In this document: piece by piece, positions 15,219 to 24,869 of the stretch | Position numbering within the stretch: the first letter of the stretch is position 1 | Layout of the letters: each line of letters begins with the position of its first letter | Position numbers and translations under genes: made by a program | Assembly (NCBI GenBank): GCA_012511975.1 | Contig: JAAZEZ010000017.1 | Span: 1-37,808, forward strand | Direction of reading: 5' to 3' | Length of the DNA stretch: 37,808 nucleotides | From: Bacteroidales bacterium | GTDB taxonomy: Bacteria > Bacteroidota > Bacteroidia > Bacteroidales > UBA932 | The notes under the pieces: generated by a model | Told to the model about the DNA's origin: nothing | What the model saw: only the letters and a program-made list of their open reading frames with translations | Database searches by the model: none

Positions 15219-15524
15219 TCAAACCTTAATTTCAACCTCAACACCACTGGGGAGCTCAAGCTTCATAAGCGCATCAACAGTCTTAGGAGTTGAGCTGTAA
15301 ATATCCAGGAGGCGACGGAATGAATTGAGTTCAAACTGCTCGCGTGCCTTTTTATTTACAAAAGTTGAGCGGTTAACAGTAAAGATCTTCTTATCTGTGG
15401 GGAGCGGAATAGGACCGCTGACAACAGCACCTGTAGACTTTACTGTCTTTACAATCCTGTCAACCGATTTATCAACCAGTGCATGATCGTAAGATTTCAA
15501 TTTTATTCTGATTTTCTGGCTCAT
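15219..15524 (-). CDS. rpsJ: 30S ribosomal protein S10
   Basis: A 101-residue S10 protein, full length. It binds 16S rRNA in the head of the small subunit and, with NusB, takes part in antitermination. Visible family blocks are [57 protein letters not shown] and [17 protein letters not shown]. It is the last gene of the str operon, 17 bases after fusA. In many Bacteroidota it continues into rplC and the S10 cluster; here it is followed at once by a tRNA promoter, a tRNA and a terminator. Confidence 0.97.
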   Translation of the reverse strand: MSQKIRIKLKSYDHALVDKSVDRIVKTVKSTGAVVSGPIPLPTDKKIFTVNRSTFVNKKAREQFELNSFRRLLDIYSSTPKTVDALMKLELPSGVEVEIKV

Positions 15525-15541
15525 TATTGTTATTTTTTTAA

Positions 15542-17662
15542 TTATTCATCATCATTGTCGTGATAAAACCTATATCCGCCATGCTTCTCGACAACATCCT
15601 TTGCAATATTTTCGGGAACCTCAGCATAATGTGAAAATTCCATTGTGGCCGTGGCGCGTCCCGATGAAAGTGTTCTCAAAACAGTGACATAACCGAACTG
15701 TTCAGCAAGAGGAACTTTGGCTTTGACAATTCTTGCATTGCCTTTGGAATCCATATCGGCAATCTGGCCCCTACGACGGTTGATGTCACCGACAATATCA
15801 CCCATATATTCCTCGGGAGTAACAACTTCCAGGGACATGATCGGTTCCATCAGTACCGGTGAGCACTTGGGAAGTGCTTTGCGGAATGCCTGACGGGCAC
15901 AGATCTCGAATGAAAGTGAGTCGGAATCGACAGGATGGAAGGAGCCTTCCAAAAGTCTTACCTTCATGGATGTCACCTCGTAACCTGCCAAAACACCATT
16001 TGCCATTGCAGATTTGAAACCTTTTTCGACAGAGGGGATAAAATCACGGGGAATATTTCCGCCTTTTACTTCATCAATAAACTGAAGTCCTGTCACGCCC
16101 TCATCTGCAGGGGAGATTTCGACAATTATATCGGCAAATTTACCTCTACCGCCTGTCTGCTTCTTGAATACCTCTCTGTGTTGATATGTACCGGTGATGG
16201 CCTCTTTGTAATTTACCTGAGGTGCACCCTGGTTGATCTCAACGCCGAATTCACGGCGAAGACGATCCACAATGATATCAAGATGAAGCTCGCCCATACC
16301 ACTAATAATGGTTTGGCCGGTCTCAACGTCAGTCTGGACAGTAAAGGTGGGGTCTTCTTCTGAAAGCTTTCCAAGAGCGATACCAAGTTTGTCAAGATCT
16401 TTCTGGGTCTTGGGTTCTACTGCCAGACCGATAACCGGATCCGGAAATGTCATTGACTCCAGAACAATAGGTTTATCTTCGCGACAAATGGTGTCACCTG
16501 TACGCAACTCCTTGAAACCAACAGCAGCACAGATATCGCCCGCTTCAACGCAGTCAATAGGATTCTGTTTGTTGGAGTGCATTTGGTAAAGCCTTGCAAC
16601 ACGTTCCTTTTTACCGGAACGAGTATTAAGCACATAGGAGCCGGCATCCAGTTTACCTGAATAGGCTCTGATAAAGGCCAATCTACCTACAAAGGGATCA
16701 GTGGCAATCTTGAACACCAGTCCGCAGAAGGGCTCTTCGGTGTTGAATTTGCGCACAAGCTCCTGACCGTTGCGTGGATCTATACCCTTGATTTCACCCT
16801 TATCCAGAGGAGAGGGTAGATAACGCATAACGGCATCAAGAAGCAATTGTACTCCTTTGTTTTTGAAAGAAGAGCCGCATGTGGTGGGAACCACTGCCAT
16901 ATCGATAGTTGCCTTTCTGAGGGCATCGATAATCTCCTCTTCGGTGATTGAATCGGGATCTTCGAAAAACTTCTCGAGTATTTCTTCATTGTACTCGGCA
17001 ACTGACTCAATCAGTTTACCACGCCACTCCTCAACTTCTGCAACCATCTTCTCGGGAACCTCCCTTATCTCATAATTTACAAGGTCCTTGCTCAGATTGT
17101 AGAAATAGGCCTTTTTTGAAATAAGATCTACAACTCCCTCGAAGTTTTCCTCCGCTCCGATAGGGAGCGAAATGGGAATGGAACGTGCTCCAAGTTTCTC
17201 ATTAATCTCCTCAACTACAGCAAGAAAATCAGCACCGGTACGATCCATCTTATTGACATAGGCAATCTTGGGCACGCGATACTTGTCTGCCTGGCGCCAT
17301 ACGGTCTCTGACTGAGGCTGTACGCGGCCTACCGCACAGAAAGTGGCGATTGTGCCATCAAGAACACGAAGTGAACGCTCCACCTCAACGGTGAAGTCAA
17401 CGTGGCCCGGAGTATCTATAAGATTGATCTGGTACTGCTCATTGTTGTAATTCCAGAAAGCGGTGGTAGCAGCCGATGTTATGGTAATACCTCTCTCCTG
17501 CTCCTGGACCATCCAGTCCATGGTAGCAGCACCTTCGTGCACTTCCCCTAACTTATGGGTTTTACCCGTATAGTAGAGAATGCGCTCCGATGTAGTGGTC
17601 TTACCGGCATCGATGTGAGCCATAATACCAATGTTTCTAGTATATTTTAGATCTCTTGCCAT
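15542..17662 (-). CDS. fusA: Elongation factor G
   Basis: A 706-residue translational GTPase that moves tRNA and mRNA through the ribosome and helps split ribosomes after termination. The G domain has [15 protein letters not shown] (G1), [10 protein letters not shown] (G2), DTPGHVDF (G3) and NKMDRTGAD (G4). Domain II, domain III, domain IV ([20 protein letters not shown]) and domain V ([20 protein letters not shown]) follow in the normal order. The start ATG at 17662 gives the usual N-terminus [14 protein letters not shown]. It sits between rpsG (19 bases) and rpsJ (17 bases) in the str operon, so it is the main housekeeping EF-G rather than an EF-G2 paralogue. No fusidic-acid resistance judgement is made. 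Confidence 0.98.
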   Translation of the reverse strand: MARDLKYTRNIGIMAHIDAGKTTTSERILYYTGKTHKLGEVHEGAATMDWMVQEQERGITITSAATTAFWNYNNEQYQINLIDTPGHVDFTVEVERSLRVLDGTIATFCAVGRVQPQSETVWRQADKYRVPKIAYVNKMDRTGADFLAVVEEINEKLGARSIPISLPIGAEENFEGVVDLISKKAYFYNLSKDLVNYEIREVPEKMVAEVEEWRGKLIESVAEYNEEILEKFFEDPDSITEEEIIDALRKATIDMAVVPTTCGSSFKNKGVQLLLDAVMRYLPSPLDKGEIKGIDPRNGQELVRKFNTEEPFCGLVFKIATDPFVGRLAFIRAYSGKLDAGSYVLNTRSGKKERVARLYQMHSNKQNPIDCVEAGDICAAVGFKELRTGDTICREDKPIVLESMTFPDPVIGLAVEPKTQKDLDKLGIALGKLSEEDPTFTVQTDVETGQTIISGMGELHLDIIVDRLRREFGVEINQGAPQVNYKEAITGTYQHREVFKKQTGGRGKFADIIVEISPADEGVTGLQFIDEVKGGNIPRDFIPSVEKGFKSAMANGVLAGYEVTSMKVRLLEGSFHPVDSDSLSFEICARQAFRKALPKCSPVLMEPIMSLEVVTPEEYMGDIVGDINRRRGQIADMDSKGNARIVKAKVPLAEQFGYVTVLRTLSSGRATATMEFSHYAEVPENIAKDVVEKHGGYRFYHDNDDE

Positions 17663-17681
17663 CTAATGTACAAATACCTGA

Positions 17682-18158
17682 TTAGAAGCGGAAGTGGGCA
17701 AAGGCCTTGTTGGCCTCAGCCATTCTATGCATATCTTCTTTTCTTTTGAGTGCTGCACCTTCATTATTATATGCAGCTATAATTTCTGCAGCCAACTTCT
17801 CAGACATTGAGCGGCCGGAACGTTTACGGGCGTAAAGTATCATATTCTTCATACTGAGAGAGACTTTTCTTTCCGGACGCAACTCTGTCGGTACTTGGAA
17901 GTTCGCACCACCTACTCTGCGGCTTTTTACTTCAACCTGCGGAGTAATGTTTTCCAATGCTTTTTTCCAAATTTCGAGAGGAGCCTTATCAGAATCTTTC
18001 ATCTTCTCGCCGACCATGTCGATCGCATCGTAAAAAATAGAATAAGCGATACTCTTCTTCCCCTGTAACATCAAGTTATTCACGAAACGGGTAACCTGTA
18101 CATCGTGATACTTGGGATCAGGAAGTAGAATCCTCTTTTTAGGCTTCGTTTTTCTCAT
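17682..18158 (-). CDS. rpsG: 30S ribosomal protein S7
   Basis: A 158-residue S7 protein, a primary 16S rRNA binder that starts assembly of the small-subunit head and lies near the E site. The family segments [39 protein letters not shown] and [20 protein letters not shown] are present. The N-terminus is Lys/Arg-rich as usual. It follows rpsL by 33 bases and precedes fusA by 19. In Escherichia coli S7 represses its own operon by binding mRNA between rpsL and rpsG; whether that holds here is not visible. Confidence 0.98.
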   Translation of the reverse strand: MRKTKPKKRILLPDPKYHDVQVTRFVNNLMLQGKKSIAYSIFYDAIDMVGEKMKDSDKAPLEIWKKALENITPQVEVKSRRVGGANFQVPTELRPERKVSLSMKNMILYARKRSGRSMSEKLAAEIIAAYNNEGAALKRKEDMHRMAEANKAFAHFRF

Positions 18159-18191
18159 TTTTTCTCAAAATTTAATAGTTAAAAATAATGG

Positions 18192-18575
<384 letters not shown>

Positions 18576-18611
18576 AAATGTTTGTAAATCTTTTATTTAA
18601 TGTTTGTAACT

Positions 18612-18625
18612 CCGCATTTTTGCGG
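18612..18625 (-). promoter_or_regulatory. Small stem-loop in the rpsL leader
   Basis: CCGCA and TGCGG form a 5-pair stem around a 4-base loop, just downstream of the predicted transcription start and about 36 bases before the rpsL start codon. No T-run follows it, so it is not a simple terminator. A protective or regulatory role is possible but unproven. Confidence 0.4.
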
Positions 18626-18629
18626 GTTG

Positions 18630-18660
18630 CAAAGATAGAACAAATAATCTGATTTACAAA
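18630..18660 (-). promoter_or_regulatory. Promoter of the str operon
   Basis: On the minus strand, TTTG (18660-18657) and TATCTTTG (18637-18630) are 19 bases apart, the exact Bacteroidota consensus for the primary sigma factor. The leader to rpsL is about 50 bases. It begins only about 24 bases after the end of the MG2/plug-like gene, so the str operon can also receive read-through from the preceding genes. Confidence 0.85.
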
Positions 18661-18683
18661 CAAGTTGTCAACAAAATTGCATT

Positions 18684-20348
18684 TTAATGCACCTTGAAGG
18701 CTTTTTTGCTAAATACAGGACGACCGGAAGAAGTAATCCCTTCTACGACAATTGAAAATGTGCCATTGTAGTCGGGAGTGTTGCATATGACGGTGATTGA
18801 AGAGTCGGTAGTGCCGGCTGCTCCCGCTGTGAGCAGGGGGTGCCAGTACAAGGTCTGTCGGTAATCAGGATAATCGGCATTTTCGGCCAGGTTACGACAG
18901 GTATAGGCCATCGGAATGGCCGTTCCTTGAAATTCGATAATACGCACTTCGGGGCCAAAGGTCAGCGAAGGGATCGTACCCTTGTATGTCTTCATATTGA
19001 CGATGCCGTCAAACTGTCTGCTGCCGATAAAATAGGCATAGGGATAAATATCAATCGATTCGACCAGCATGGGATCGTATCTGTAGATCATTTCATGGTC
19101 AAAAATCGGTACTCCATCCACCATCATCAGGGATGCATCTTCTGCAAACTCTCCTGTACGGAAGACATTCTCTATTTTGACCTGAATATCTCTCGTGCCG
19201 TCAGCTTTTTTACGGGCACGTATCTGGGAAATGTATTCCACAATAACCTCCTCCATCAGTGGAAATCTGGTGTAATCATCGAGAAGGTAGGTGATTCGTT
19301 CTGCACCCAGAAGTGTGTTTTCCCGTTTGGGAAGCAGTTCGCACAAAGTATCCGAATCAAACCGTCTGCCAATCTGCATGGCGGCACCTCTGAATTCAAG
19401 ACGATCCCTGAGCGATTGGCTAATCAACAGCGGAGATGGAGCCTTGAGCTGCGGTTCGGCAAATGGCTGCCTGATGGAAGCGATATTGCCAACCAGTTCC
19501 ACATCTCCATAGATATTGCCGGTAAAGAAACGAACGGTACCATCATCCGCACTTTCTGCTATGTATATGTCCGAATAATTACCTATAGCCGAGATGTAGG
19601 CGGTTTTTTCATTGCTTTGCGCAGTAATTATCTCCCCCTCATACTCCGGGGTGCGGTTGCGATCAAAAGTTACCTTGTCTGCGTCAGGAAGCATCTTCAG
19701 AAACTCTTCAGGACCCGTTATCTTGCCTACCAGAATGTCGTCTTCATTGAATATCGATAGTGAGAAGGTAATCTCCTCAGCTGTATTGTTCGCTATGCTG
19801 ATAGGGATTTGATCTAAACGTCCCGCTTCCGGAGCTACGTTGATTTGAATATCAGCACACGGTTTCATAGAAGGAGCAACTGCTACTGCAGCCAGATAAT
19901 CACTCTCCTCCACCACCTTGACTTCCCCGCTCCTTGCGGTGGATAATACATTGAAAATGGAGATTTCCCTACTGAATGCTGCATCGAAATCATATCCGCG
20001 CTCGTTGAAATTGGCCGAAGTATAGGCGATGAGACGGTAATTGCCGGTAGGAAGAGTATTGGGCAAGTCGATGTAACCTGCTCCACGCCCATCCATAAGT
20101 GCTATTTTAGCCGTTTGTGCCACTCTGGTCGCGGAGTGGAGCTCCATATAGGCGATACTGCTCAACTCAGAGGGAGTGCGGGTAGCGACATCCATACAGA
20201 GTGCCGAGCACCAGATTCTCTCTCCGGCCACATAAATGCTCCTGTCTGTGGAAAACCATATCCTCTCTACTCGCTGGGCGTAAATGGGAGCGGAGATCTG
20301 CAACAGAAATGCCGCCAGTGATATCAATATAGTAAAGTATCTTCTCAT
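18684..20348 (-). CDS. Exported MG2/plug-like domain protein of a TonB-receptor locus
   Basis: A 554-residue exported protein of unknown function. After the signal peptide (FTILISLAAFLLQISAPIYA) comes an MG2-like segment (WFSTDRSIYVAGERIWCSAL), as in alpha-2-macroglobulin-type proteins. A beta-rich middle follows. Near residues 395-460 is a stretch like a TonB receptor plug (SLMMVDGVPIFDHEM, VESIDIYPYAYFIGSRQFDG, then IVNMKTYKG), but there is no barrel after it. The protein ends with another beta domain. It begins 3 bases after the DUF4249 gene and is the last gene in that operon. Proteins of this shape are common in Bacteroidota next to DUF4249 and TonB-dependent receptors. Surface binding of a ligand or protein is inferred only. 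Confidence 0.7.
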   Translation of the reverse strand: MRRYFTILISLAAFLLQISAPIYAQRVERIWFSTDRSIYVAGERIWCSALCMDVATRTPSELSSIAYMELHSATRVAQTAKIALMDGRGAGYIDLPNTLPTGNYRLIAYTSANFNERGYDFDAAFSREISIFNVLSTARSGEVKVVEESDYLAAVAVAPSMKPCADIQINVAPEAGRLDQIPISIANNTAEEITFSLSIFNEDDILVGKITGPEEFLKMLPDADKVTFDRNRTPEYEGEIITAQSNEKTAYISAIGNYSDIYIAESADDGTVRFFTGNIYGDVELVGNIASIRQPFAEPQLKAPSPLLISQSLRDRLEFRGAAMQIGRRFDSDTLCELLPKRENTLLGAERITYLLDDYTRFPLMEEVIVEYISQIRARKKADGTRDIQVKIENVFRTGEFAEDASLMMVDGVPIFDHEMIYRYDPMLVESIDIYPYAYFIGSRQFDGIVNMKTYKGTIPSLTFGPEVRIIEFQGTAIPMAYTCRNLAENADYPDYRQTLYWHPLLTAGAAGTTDSSITVICNTPDYNGTFSIVVEGITSSGRPVFSKKAFKVH

Positions 20349-20351
20349 CTT

Positions 20352-21506
20352 TTAATTGTGATTGTTGGGCCAATAGTCGGGTTTCTCTTTTGTGCCTCCC
20401 TTAACCCTACAGTCAACACAACGTCGCTCAGACCAGCTGGTTATGTTCGTCATATTATCGAGAAATACTACATCATAGCCTCCGTAGTAATATCTTCTCA
20501 TTTTGGAGTGCTCAGCCAGGTCTATTTCTATAAAAGCTGAGCAGTTTTGACGCTTATTCTGTATAGGGAAGTCATCTACCGAGACAAATATTCTATGACT
20601 GGAGACTTTCGATGCGGAGACATAACCCAGTACAACGATGGAGGAGTCATTTACGCAGTGGATGTTACCCCTGAGTTCGCTGGGTTGAGGGGAGAAAAGA
20701 CCTCCGGTCTGGTCCGTATTGCGCAACATCACTTCCCAGTAAACATAGGCTTCCGCCGAAATCGAGCTCTGAATTACCTCCAATGAATATAAATAGTCGA
20801 GTTTGTCGCTCATGAAGGGCAGTTCATAGATTTGATGATTGACAAGACGATTCTCTGTGAGTGCCTCTGTGCTGGCAGTCATTATGTTGGGAACTATGTC
20901 CCTGTCCCAGCAATAATGCGTGTTTTCACCTCTACACTCTTCGACGGTGTTGCGGCTGGGGTTAAAGACATGCGATGCATAGAACTGAGATGTGTACTCC
21001 CAAACCTCATTGCAATTCCATTTATAGTAGGGATTGGTGTCAGGATTGGTAGTGCTCACATGAAATGTTATTTTCTCTTCAAGCTCGTCCACCCGGAATG
21101 AGACTTCCTCAAGTTCCGGAGTGATGATTACCTCCAGCCAGTCTGTTACATACTCTACGGCACTGCTTTGAACATGGGGTTTGACATGGAGACGATAAGA
21201 ATTCCGGGGATCGAGATTGCGGGTATCAATGATATAGGCACCATCCCGATAATTTCCTGCACGGGTTATCTCTCCCTTGTCACTTTCCACCCACACATCG
21301 GCAGGTATATTCACGGGTGTGCCGGTGGTACCCAGTTGCTGGGTATTTCGAACAAATATGTATGATTCGGCCCCTATTCGTATATCTCCCTCTATGACAA
21401 TGAGTCCTATATCAACATCTGCTATCTCAGGTGTGAATGGATAGATGCAACTTCCCATCATTAGGGCAGTAAACGCGAGTATTAGTATGGAGAGTCTTTC
21501 TTTCAT
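20352..21506 (-). CDS. DUF4249 lipoprotein
   Basis: A 384-residue lipoprotein of the DUF4249 family, which in Bacteroidota is typically coded next to TonB-dependent receptors. The signal peptide ends in a lipobox (ALMMGSC, Cys20), so it is anchored in a membrane, probably the outer one. The protein opens with CIYPFTPEIADVDIGLIVIE and ends with the family pattern ERRCVDCRVKGGTKEKPDYW. The cysteines in CVDC and in ECRGENTHYCW may pair. Its start codon shares the A of the receptor stop (ATGA), so the two are translationally coupled. It may act as a surface partner of the receptor, by analogy with SusD-like proteins; no ligand can be named. Confidence 0.87.
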   Translation of the reverse strand: MKERLSILILAFTALMMGSCIYPFTPEIADVDIGLIVIEGDIRIGAESYIFVRNTQQLGTTGTPVNIPADVWVESDKGEITRAGNYRDGAYIIDTRNLDPRNSYRLHVKPHVQSSAVEYVTDWLEVIITPELEEVSFRVDELEEKITFHVSTTNPDTNPYYKWNCNEVWEYTSQFYASHVFNPSRNTVEECRGENTHYCWDRDIVPNIMTASTEALTENRLVNHQIYELPFMSDKLDYLYSLEVIQSSISAEAYVYWEVMLRNTDQTGGLFSPQPSELRGNIHCVNDSSIVVLGYVSASKVSSHRIFVSVDDFPIQNKRQNCSAFIEIDLAEHSKMRRYYYGGYDVVFLDNMTNITSWSERRCVDCRVKGGTKEKPDYWPNNHN

Positions 21507-24181
21507 CAGAATTTGAGGTTGAGGTTAAGGTAGGGTATCGGCACGGCAAAGACACAGAGCATATTGCCGTTGACACTTCCACTACTGTTGCGGGTGTAAA
21601 ATACCGAATAGGGATTCTTGCGACCGGTTACATTGTAGACTCCGAAAGTCACGGAGAGATGCGACAGTTGACGAAGATAGTGGCTGGGCTCAATATTAAT
21701 CGCCAGATCGAGACGGAAATAATCCGGAATACGGTAACCGTTGCGCTCACTATAGTAGAGACGGTAGCCACCGCCATAAAGGTATTTAGCCACGGGGATT
21801 GTCACGGGACGGCCTGTGGAATAGTCCAGGTTGACCGATATGCTATATCTGTGGGTGAACTTGTAGTTGCCCACCAGTTTGAGGTCGTGCGGTTTGTCGT
21901 GAGGAGCATTGTACCACTCTCCATTGTTGATGGTCTGCAGACCCCTATCCTCCATTTCCCTAAGCATTGATCTGGAATAGGTGTATGAGATCCATCCGTT
22001 AAGTTTTCCGCCAGGCTTTTTGACCATCAGTTCGACTCCGTAAGCTTTTCCCATTGTAGAAATCAGCTCCTGTGCAAGGTTTTCATTCATCACGAGTATA
22101 GCTCCGCTTTTATAGTCAGGATAGTCGCGCATCCTCTTGTAGTAGCCCTCAAGAGAGAGGTCTACACGGTGGTCAAATATCGTCCAATAAAGTCCTGCCG
22201 CAGCCTGCCAACCCCTTTGTGGCCCGATATCGGCGTCTGCAAGCTTCCATGTATCCGTAGGTGAAATGGCTACGGTATTGGATATCTTGTGTATGTACTG
22301 GGCCATACTGTTGAATCCCGCTTTGAAAGAGAGATTAGGGAGGAATGAGTATTTTCCGGAGATACGTAATTCGGGGGTACCGTAAAATTTACGGGTATTG
22401 AGACTTAAAAAGCCGGAAAGTCTCAATCCGAAATCAAATGAAAGACGGTCGGTAGGCTGATAGGTATCATTGAAAAACAACGATGTCTCCAAAGCCCGTT
22501 CCGTCGTTAAACGACGCGGTTCAATGGCTGAGGAATCTCCATAAGGAAGTCTGTTGCCAGGCTCCACATTGTACATAGTTGAATTAAGACCGTAAGAGAA
22601 TGTATGTTTTGCTGCGACAAGCGACTGGAATCTGAGTTTGAGATAACCCTGTCTGATGTTGCTTGAGAGTGAAAAAGAACTCCAGTCATTATGGGTATCC
22701 TCCACTTTGTAGCCATAGCTGTCATATCCCGTCGAAAGAACGAGCGAATGGCCGTCGCTGAAGTGATTTCTCCATTTCACGGAGAAATTGGCATTGTGAT
22801 ACCTGTATGTGGTGTCTGCAGTAAAACTGAACCTGTCTCTCGAGTAATAGCCGGAAAAATGGAGGGAATTTTTCTGGTTGAATCGGTGACTGACTTGCGC
22901 GTTGAGGTCATTAAACGAGGCGGCCCCATTGGAATATTCGCTATTTTTGGGAAGGACTTTCAGTATCCAGTCGGAATAGGTTGTTCTGCCGCCGAGAATA
23001 AATGTGGTTTTCTCCTTTTTAAACGGGCCTTCTAGATGGAATCTGCTTGTAAGAACTCCAAGGCCGACTGAACCCGCCATCTTTTTGCTGTTACCTTCAC
23101 GGCCCCTGATATCGAGAACCGAAGATATTCTTCCGCCATATTCGGCGGGAATGGAACTCTTAAAGAGTTCTACGTCACTCACAATATCCGTATTAAAGGC
23201 GGAGAAGATACCGAACAGGTGGTTTGGATTGTAAATTGTGCCTTCGTTGAAAAGAATTAGATTCTGGTCATTGGCTCCGCCACGAACATTGAATCCGCCG
23301 GAGGCCTCACCTACCGATTTTACGCCGGGGAGCGTCATGATTACTTTTATGACATCCGCCTCACCGAAAACTGCGGGCACTTTTTTAATATTCTCGACAC
23401 GCACCCTCTCCACGCCCATACGGCTGCTGCGATGGTTGACCATCCCTTCGGAAGTAATAACCGCACCTTTAAGAGCGAAAACTTTTTCTTTCATCGTCAC
23501 ATCCAGGGTTCCTCTATCGTGAAGCAGGACATTTAAATCCAGATCTTCGAGAGAATAGCCCGTAAAACGGAGCAGGTGTTCCCCGACAGGCAGCAATATC
23601 CTGTAAAAACCCGATGCATCACTTTGGGTATAGGCCCCCGTACTCGCCTCAAGAATGGAAATGCCGACCAAAGGTTCTCCTGTGGCCACATCAGTAATGT
23701 AACCGCTTAGATAGACTTTCCCCGTAACCCCGCTGTTGGACTCCCCTATCTCATATACCTTGTTGGCAAATGTAAACTTGTAGCCCGACTGATCGAGATA
23801 GATGGAAGTATCACGCTGTAACTGCTCTCCGCTACTGAAATAACCCATGGGAAGTTCGGTTGCAAATCCTACCGTTCTGAGGATATATATACCGCCATCA
23901 AAACGTGTGATGGCATATCCCTTATTTTTTAGCTCCGAAAGTATGCTTTCGAGTATTTTCTCACGCGGAGCATCTACCGTATAATTAGCCTGGTCCAGAC
24001 CATCGGAAATAAAATAGGTCTTAGGATGAATGCTCCTCACATAATTGACCAGCGAATCAATACTGACATGACTCAGACGAACATTTGCCCGTTGGGCATA
24101 TAAAACATTTCCTGAGGCAAAAACACCAAGGAGCAACAAAATAAAGAGTACTACGAATCTACTTGAACGTACTTTCAGCAT
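21506..24181 (-). CDS. TonB-dependent outer-membrane receptor with STN and carboxypeptidase-like domains
   Basis: An 891-residue TonB-dependent transporter. After a signal peptide (FVVLFILLLLGVFASGNVLY) there is an STN-like segment at about 33-105 (RLSHVSIDSLVNYVRSIHP), then a carboxypeptidase-regulatory-like fold at about 160-215 (GYITDVATGEPLVGISILEA). The plug lies at about 240-345 (EADVIKVIMTLPGVKSVGEA, then GGFNVRGGANDQNLILFNEG). A long beta-barrel ends in LNLNLKF with the final Phe. It imports ligands too large or scarce for porins with energy from the inner membrane; the ligand is unknown. An STN domain often goes with sigma/anti-sigma signalling, but no FecI or FecR gene is seen here. 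It overlaps the upstream secreted-protein gene by 23 bases and the DUF4249 gene by 1. Confidence 0.92.
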   Translation of the reverse strand: MLKVRSSRFVVLFILLLLGVFASGNVLYAQRANVRLSHVSIDSLVNYVRSIHPKTYFISDGLDQANYTVDAPREKILESILSELKNKGYAITRFDGGIYILRTVGFATELPMGYFSSGEQLQRDTSIYLDQSGYKFTFANKVYEIGESNSGVTGKVYLSGYITDVATGEPLVGISILEASTGAYTQSDASGFYRILLPVGEHLLRFTGYSLEDLDLNVLLHDRGTLDVTMKEKVFALKGAVITSEGMVNHRSSRMGVERVRVENIKKVPAVFGEADVIKVIMTLPGVKSVGEASGGFNVRGGANDQNLILFNEGTIYNPNHLFGIFSAFNTDIVSDVELFKSSIPAEYGGRISSVLDIRGREGNSKKMAGSVGLGVLTSRFHLEGPFKKEKTTFILGGRTTYSDWILKVLPKNSEYSNGAASFNDLNAQVSHRFNQKNSLHFSGYYSRDRFSFTADTTYRYHNANFSVKWRNHFSDGHSLVLSTGYDSYGYKVEDTHNDWSSFSLSSNIRQGYLKLRFQSLVAAKHTFSYGLNSTMYNVEPGNRLPYGDSSAIEPRRLTTERALETSLFFNDTYQPTDRLSFDFGLRLSGFLSLNTRKFYGTPELRISGKYSFLPNLSFKAGFNSMAQYIHKISNTVAISPTDTWKLADADIGPQRGWQAAAGLYWTIFDHRVDLSLEGYYKRMRDYPDYKSGAILVMNENLAQELISTMGKAYGVELMVKKPGGKLNGWISYTYSRSMLREMEDRGLQTINNGEWYNAPHDKPHDLKLVGNYKFTHRYSISVNLDYSTGRPVTIPVAKYLYGGGYRLYYSERNGYRIPDYFRLDLAINIEPSHYLRQLSHLSVTFGVYNVTGRKNPYSVFYTRNSSGSVNGNMLCVFAVPIPYLNLNLKF

Positions 24182-24869
24182 AATCCAATACTTTTACACA
24201 ATACTCTTCAAAATTTCTTCTGGGAGAAACATTAGCTTTCCTTAAGAATGTCTTTATCTCCTTTTTATGGTCAGGAAAAAGATTTAGAATATCTTTTTCA
24301 CGTCTGATGAGGGTCAGAGCATTATCTTTGAGACAATAGAATGCGGAGTTGTATTTGAAATAATAAAATACATTCTCTTTGAAATTGGGGTCATAATAAC
24401 CGATTGCATCTCCGTTGCGCAAATGAATGTCACGATTAAGCGTTTTGGTAATCTGACGCAAAAGGGTGATCGGTCCATCATGAATTATCTCGAAAATGCC
24501 CCCATCCCTGCAAATAAATTTCTTTTCTCCAATATTAAACGAAGTAAGATAGGAGGTATTGAGAGCTACGGTAATGGCACTTACAGGATGCTTGACCTGC
24601 ACCTGCTGAAGGTTTGCATCAATATTTAGCAAAAGACCCTCATATTTTTTATTATTGTAGACCACATCTCCGATAAGAAACTGCGGTGAATCCCAGTAAA
24701 AGGTACCATTGAACTGAAAAGCGTAGTGAATTGCCTTGCGTCCCCTATAGATCATAAGCGCACCACCCGCTTCCTGCGCATATTCTTCATAGATTGTAGG
24801 CTGGGCCGGTACTCCGGAGAAGGGAAACACCAACAAGGAGACTAGTAGAAATAATCTAAAACTCTTCAT
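24159..24869 (-). CDS. Secreted protein of unknown function, TonB-receptor locus
   Basis: A 236-residue protein I do not recognise as a named family. The start is chosen at ATG 24869 because it gives a clear signal peptide (FRLFLLVSLLVFPFSGVPAQ); a longer frame from 24920 would lie inside the previous gene. The mature part is beta-rich with many aromatic residues (YAFQFNGTFYWDSPQFLIGD, VFYYFKYNSAFYCLKDNAL) and ends in a charged helical segment (DHKKEIKTFLRKANVS). No lipobox is seen, so it should be periplasmic or secreted. Its first 14 bases overlap the end of the citrulline hydrolase gene and its last 23 overlap the receptor gene. That tight coupling suggests it works with the receptor. Confidence 0.7.
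   Translation of the reverse strand: MKSFRLFLLVSLLVFPFSGVPAQPTIYEEYAQEAGGALMIYRGRKAIHYAFQFNGTFYWDSPQFLIGDVVYNNKKYEGLLLNIDANLQQVQVKHPVSAITVALNTSYLTSFNIGEKKFICRDGGIFEIIHDGPITLLRQITKTLNRDIHLRNGDAIGYYDPNFKENVFYYFKYNSAFYCLKDNALTLIRREKDILNLFPDHKKEIKTFLRKANVSPRRNFEEYCVKVLDYAESTFK

Noticed and set aside
18840-19760. Long + strand open frame of 306 codons opposite the MG2-type gene
   Set aside because: It has no domain or signal and mirrors the real gene with signal peptide, MG2 and plug-like motifs.
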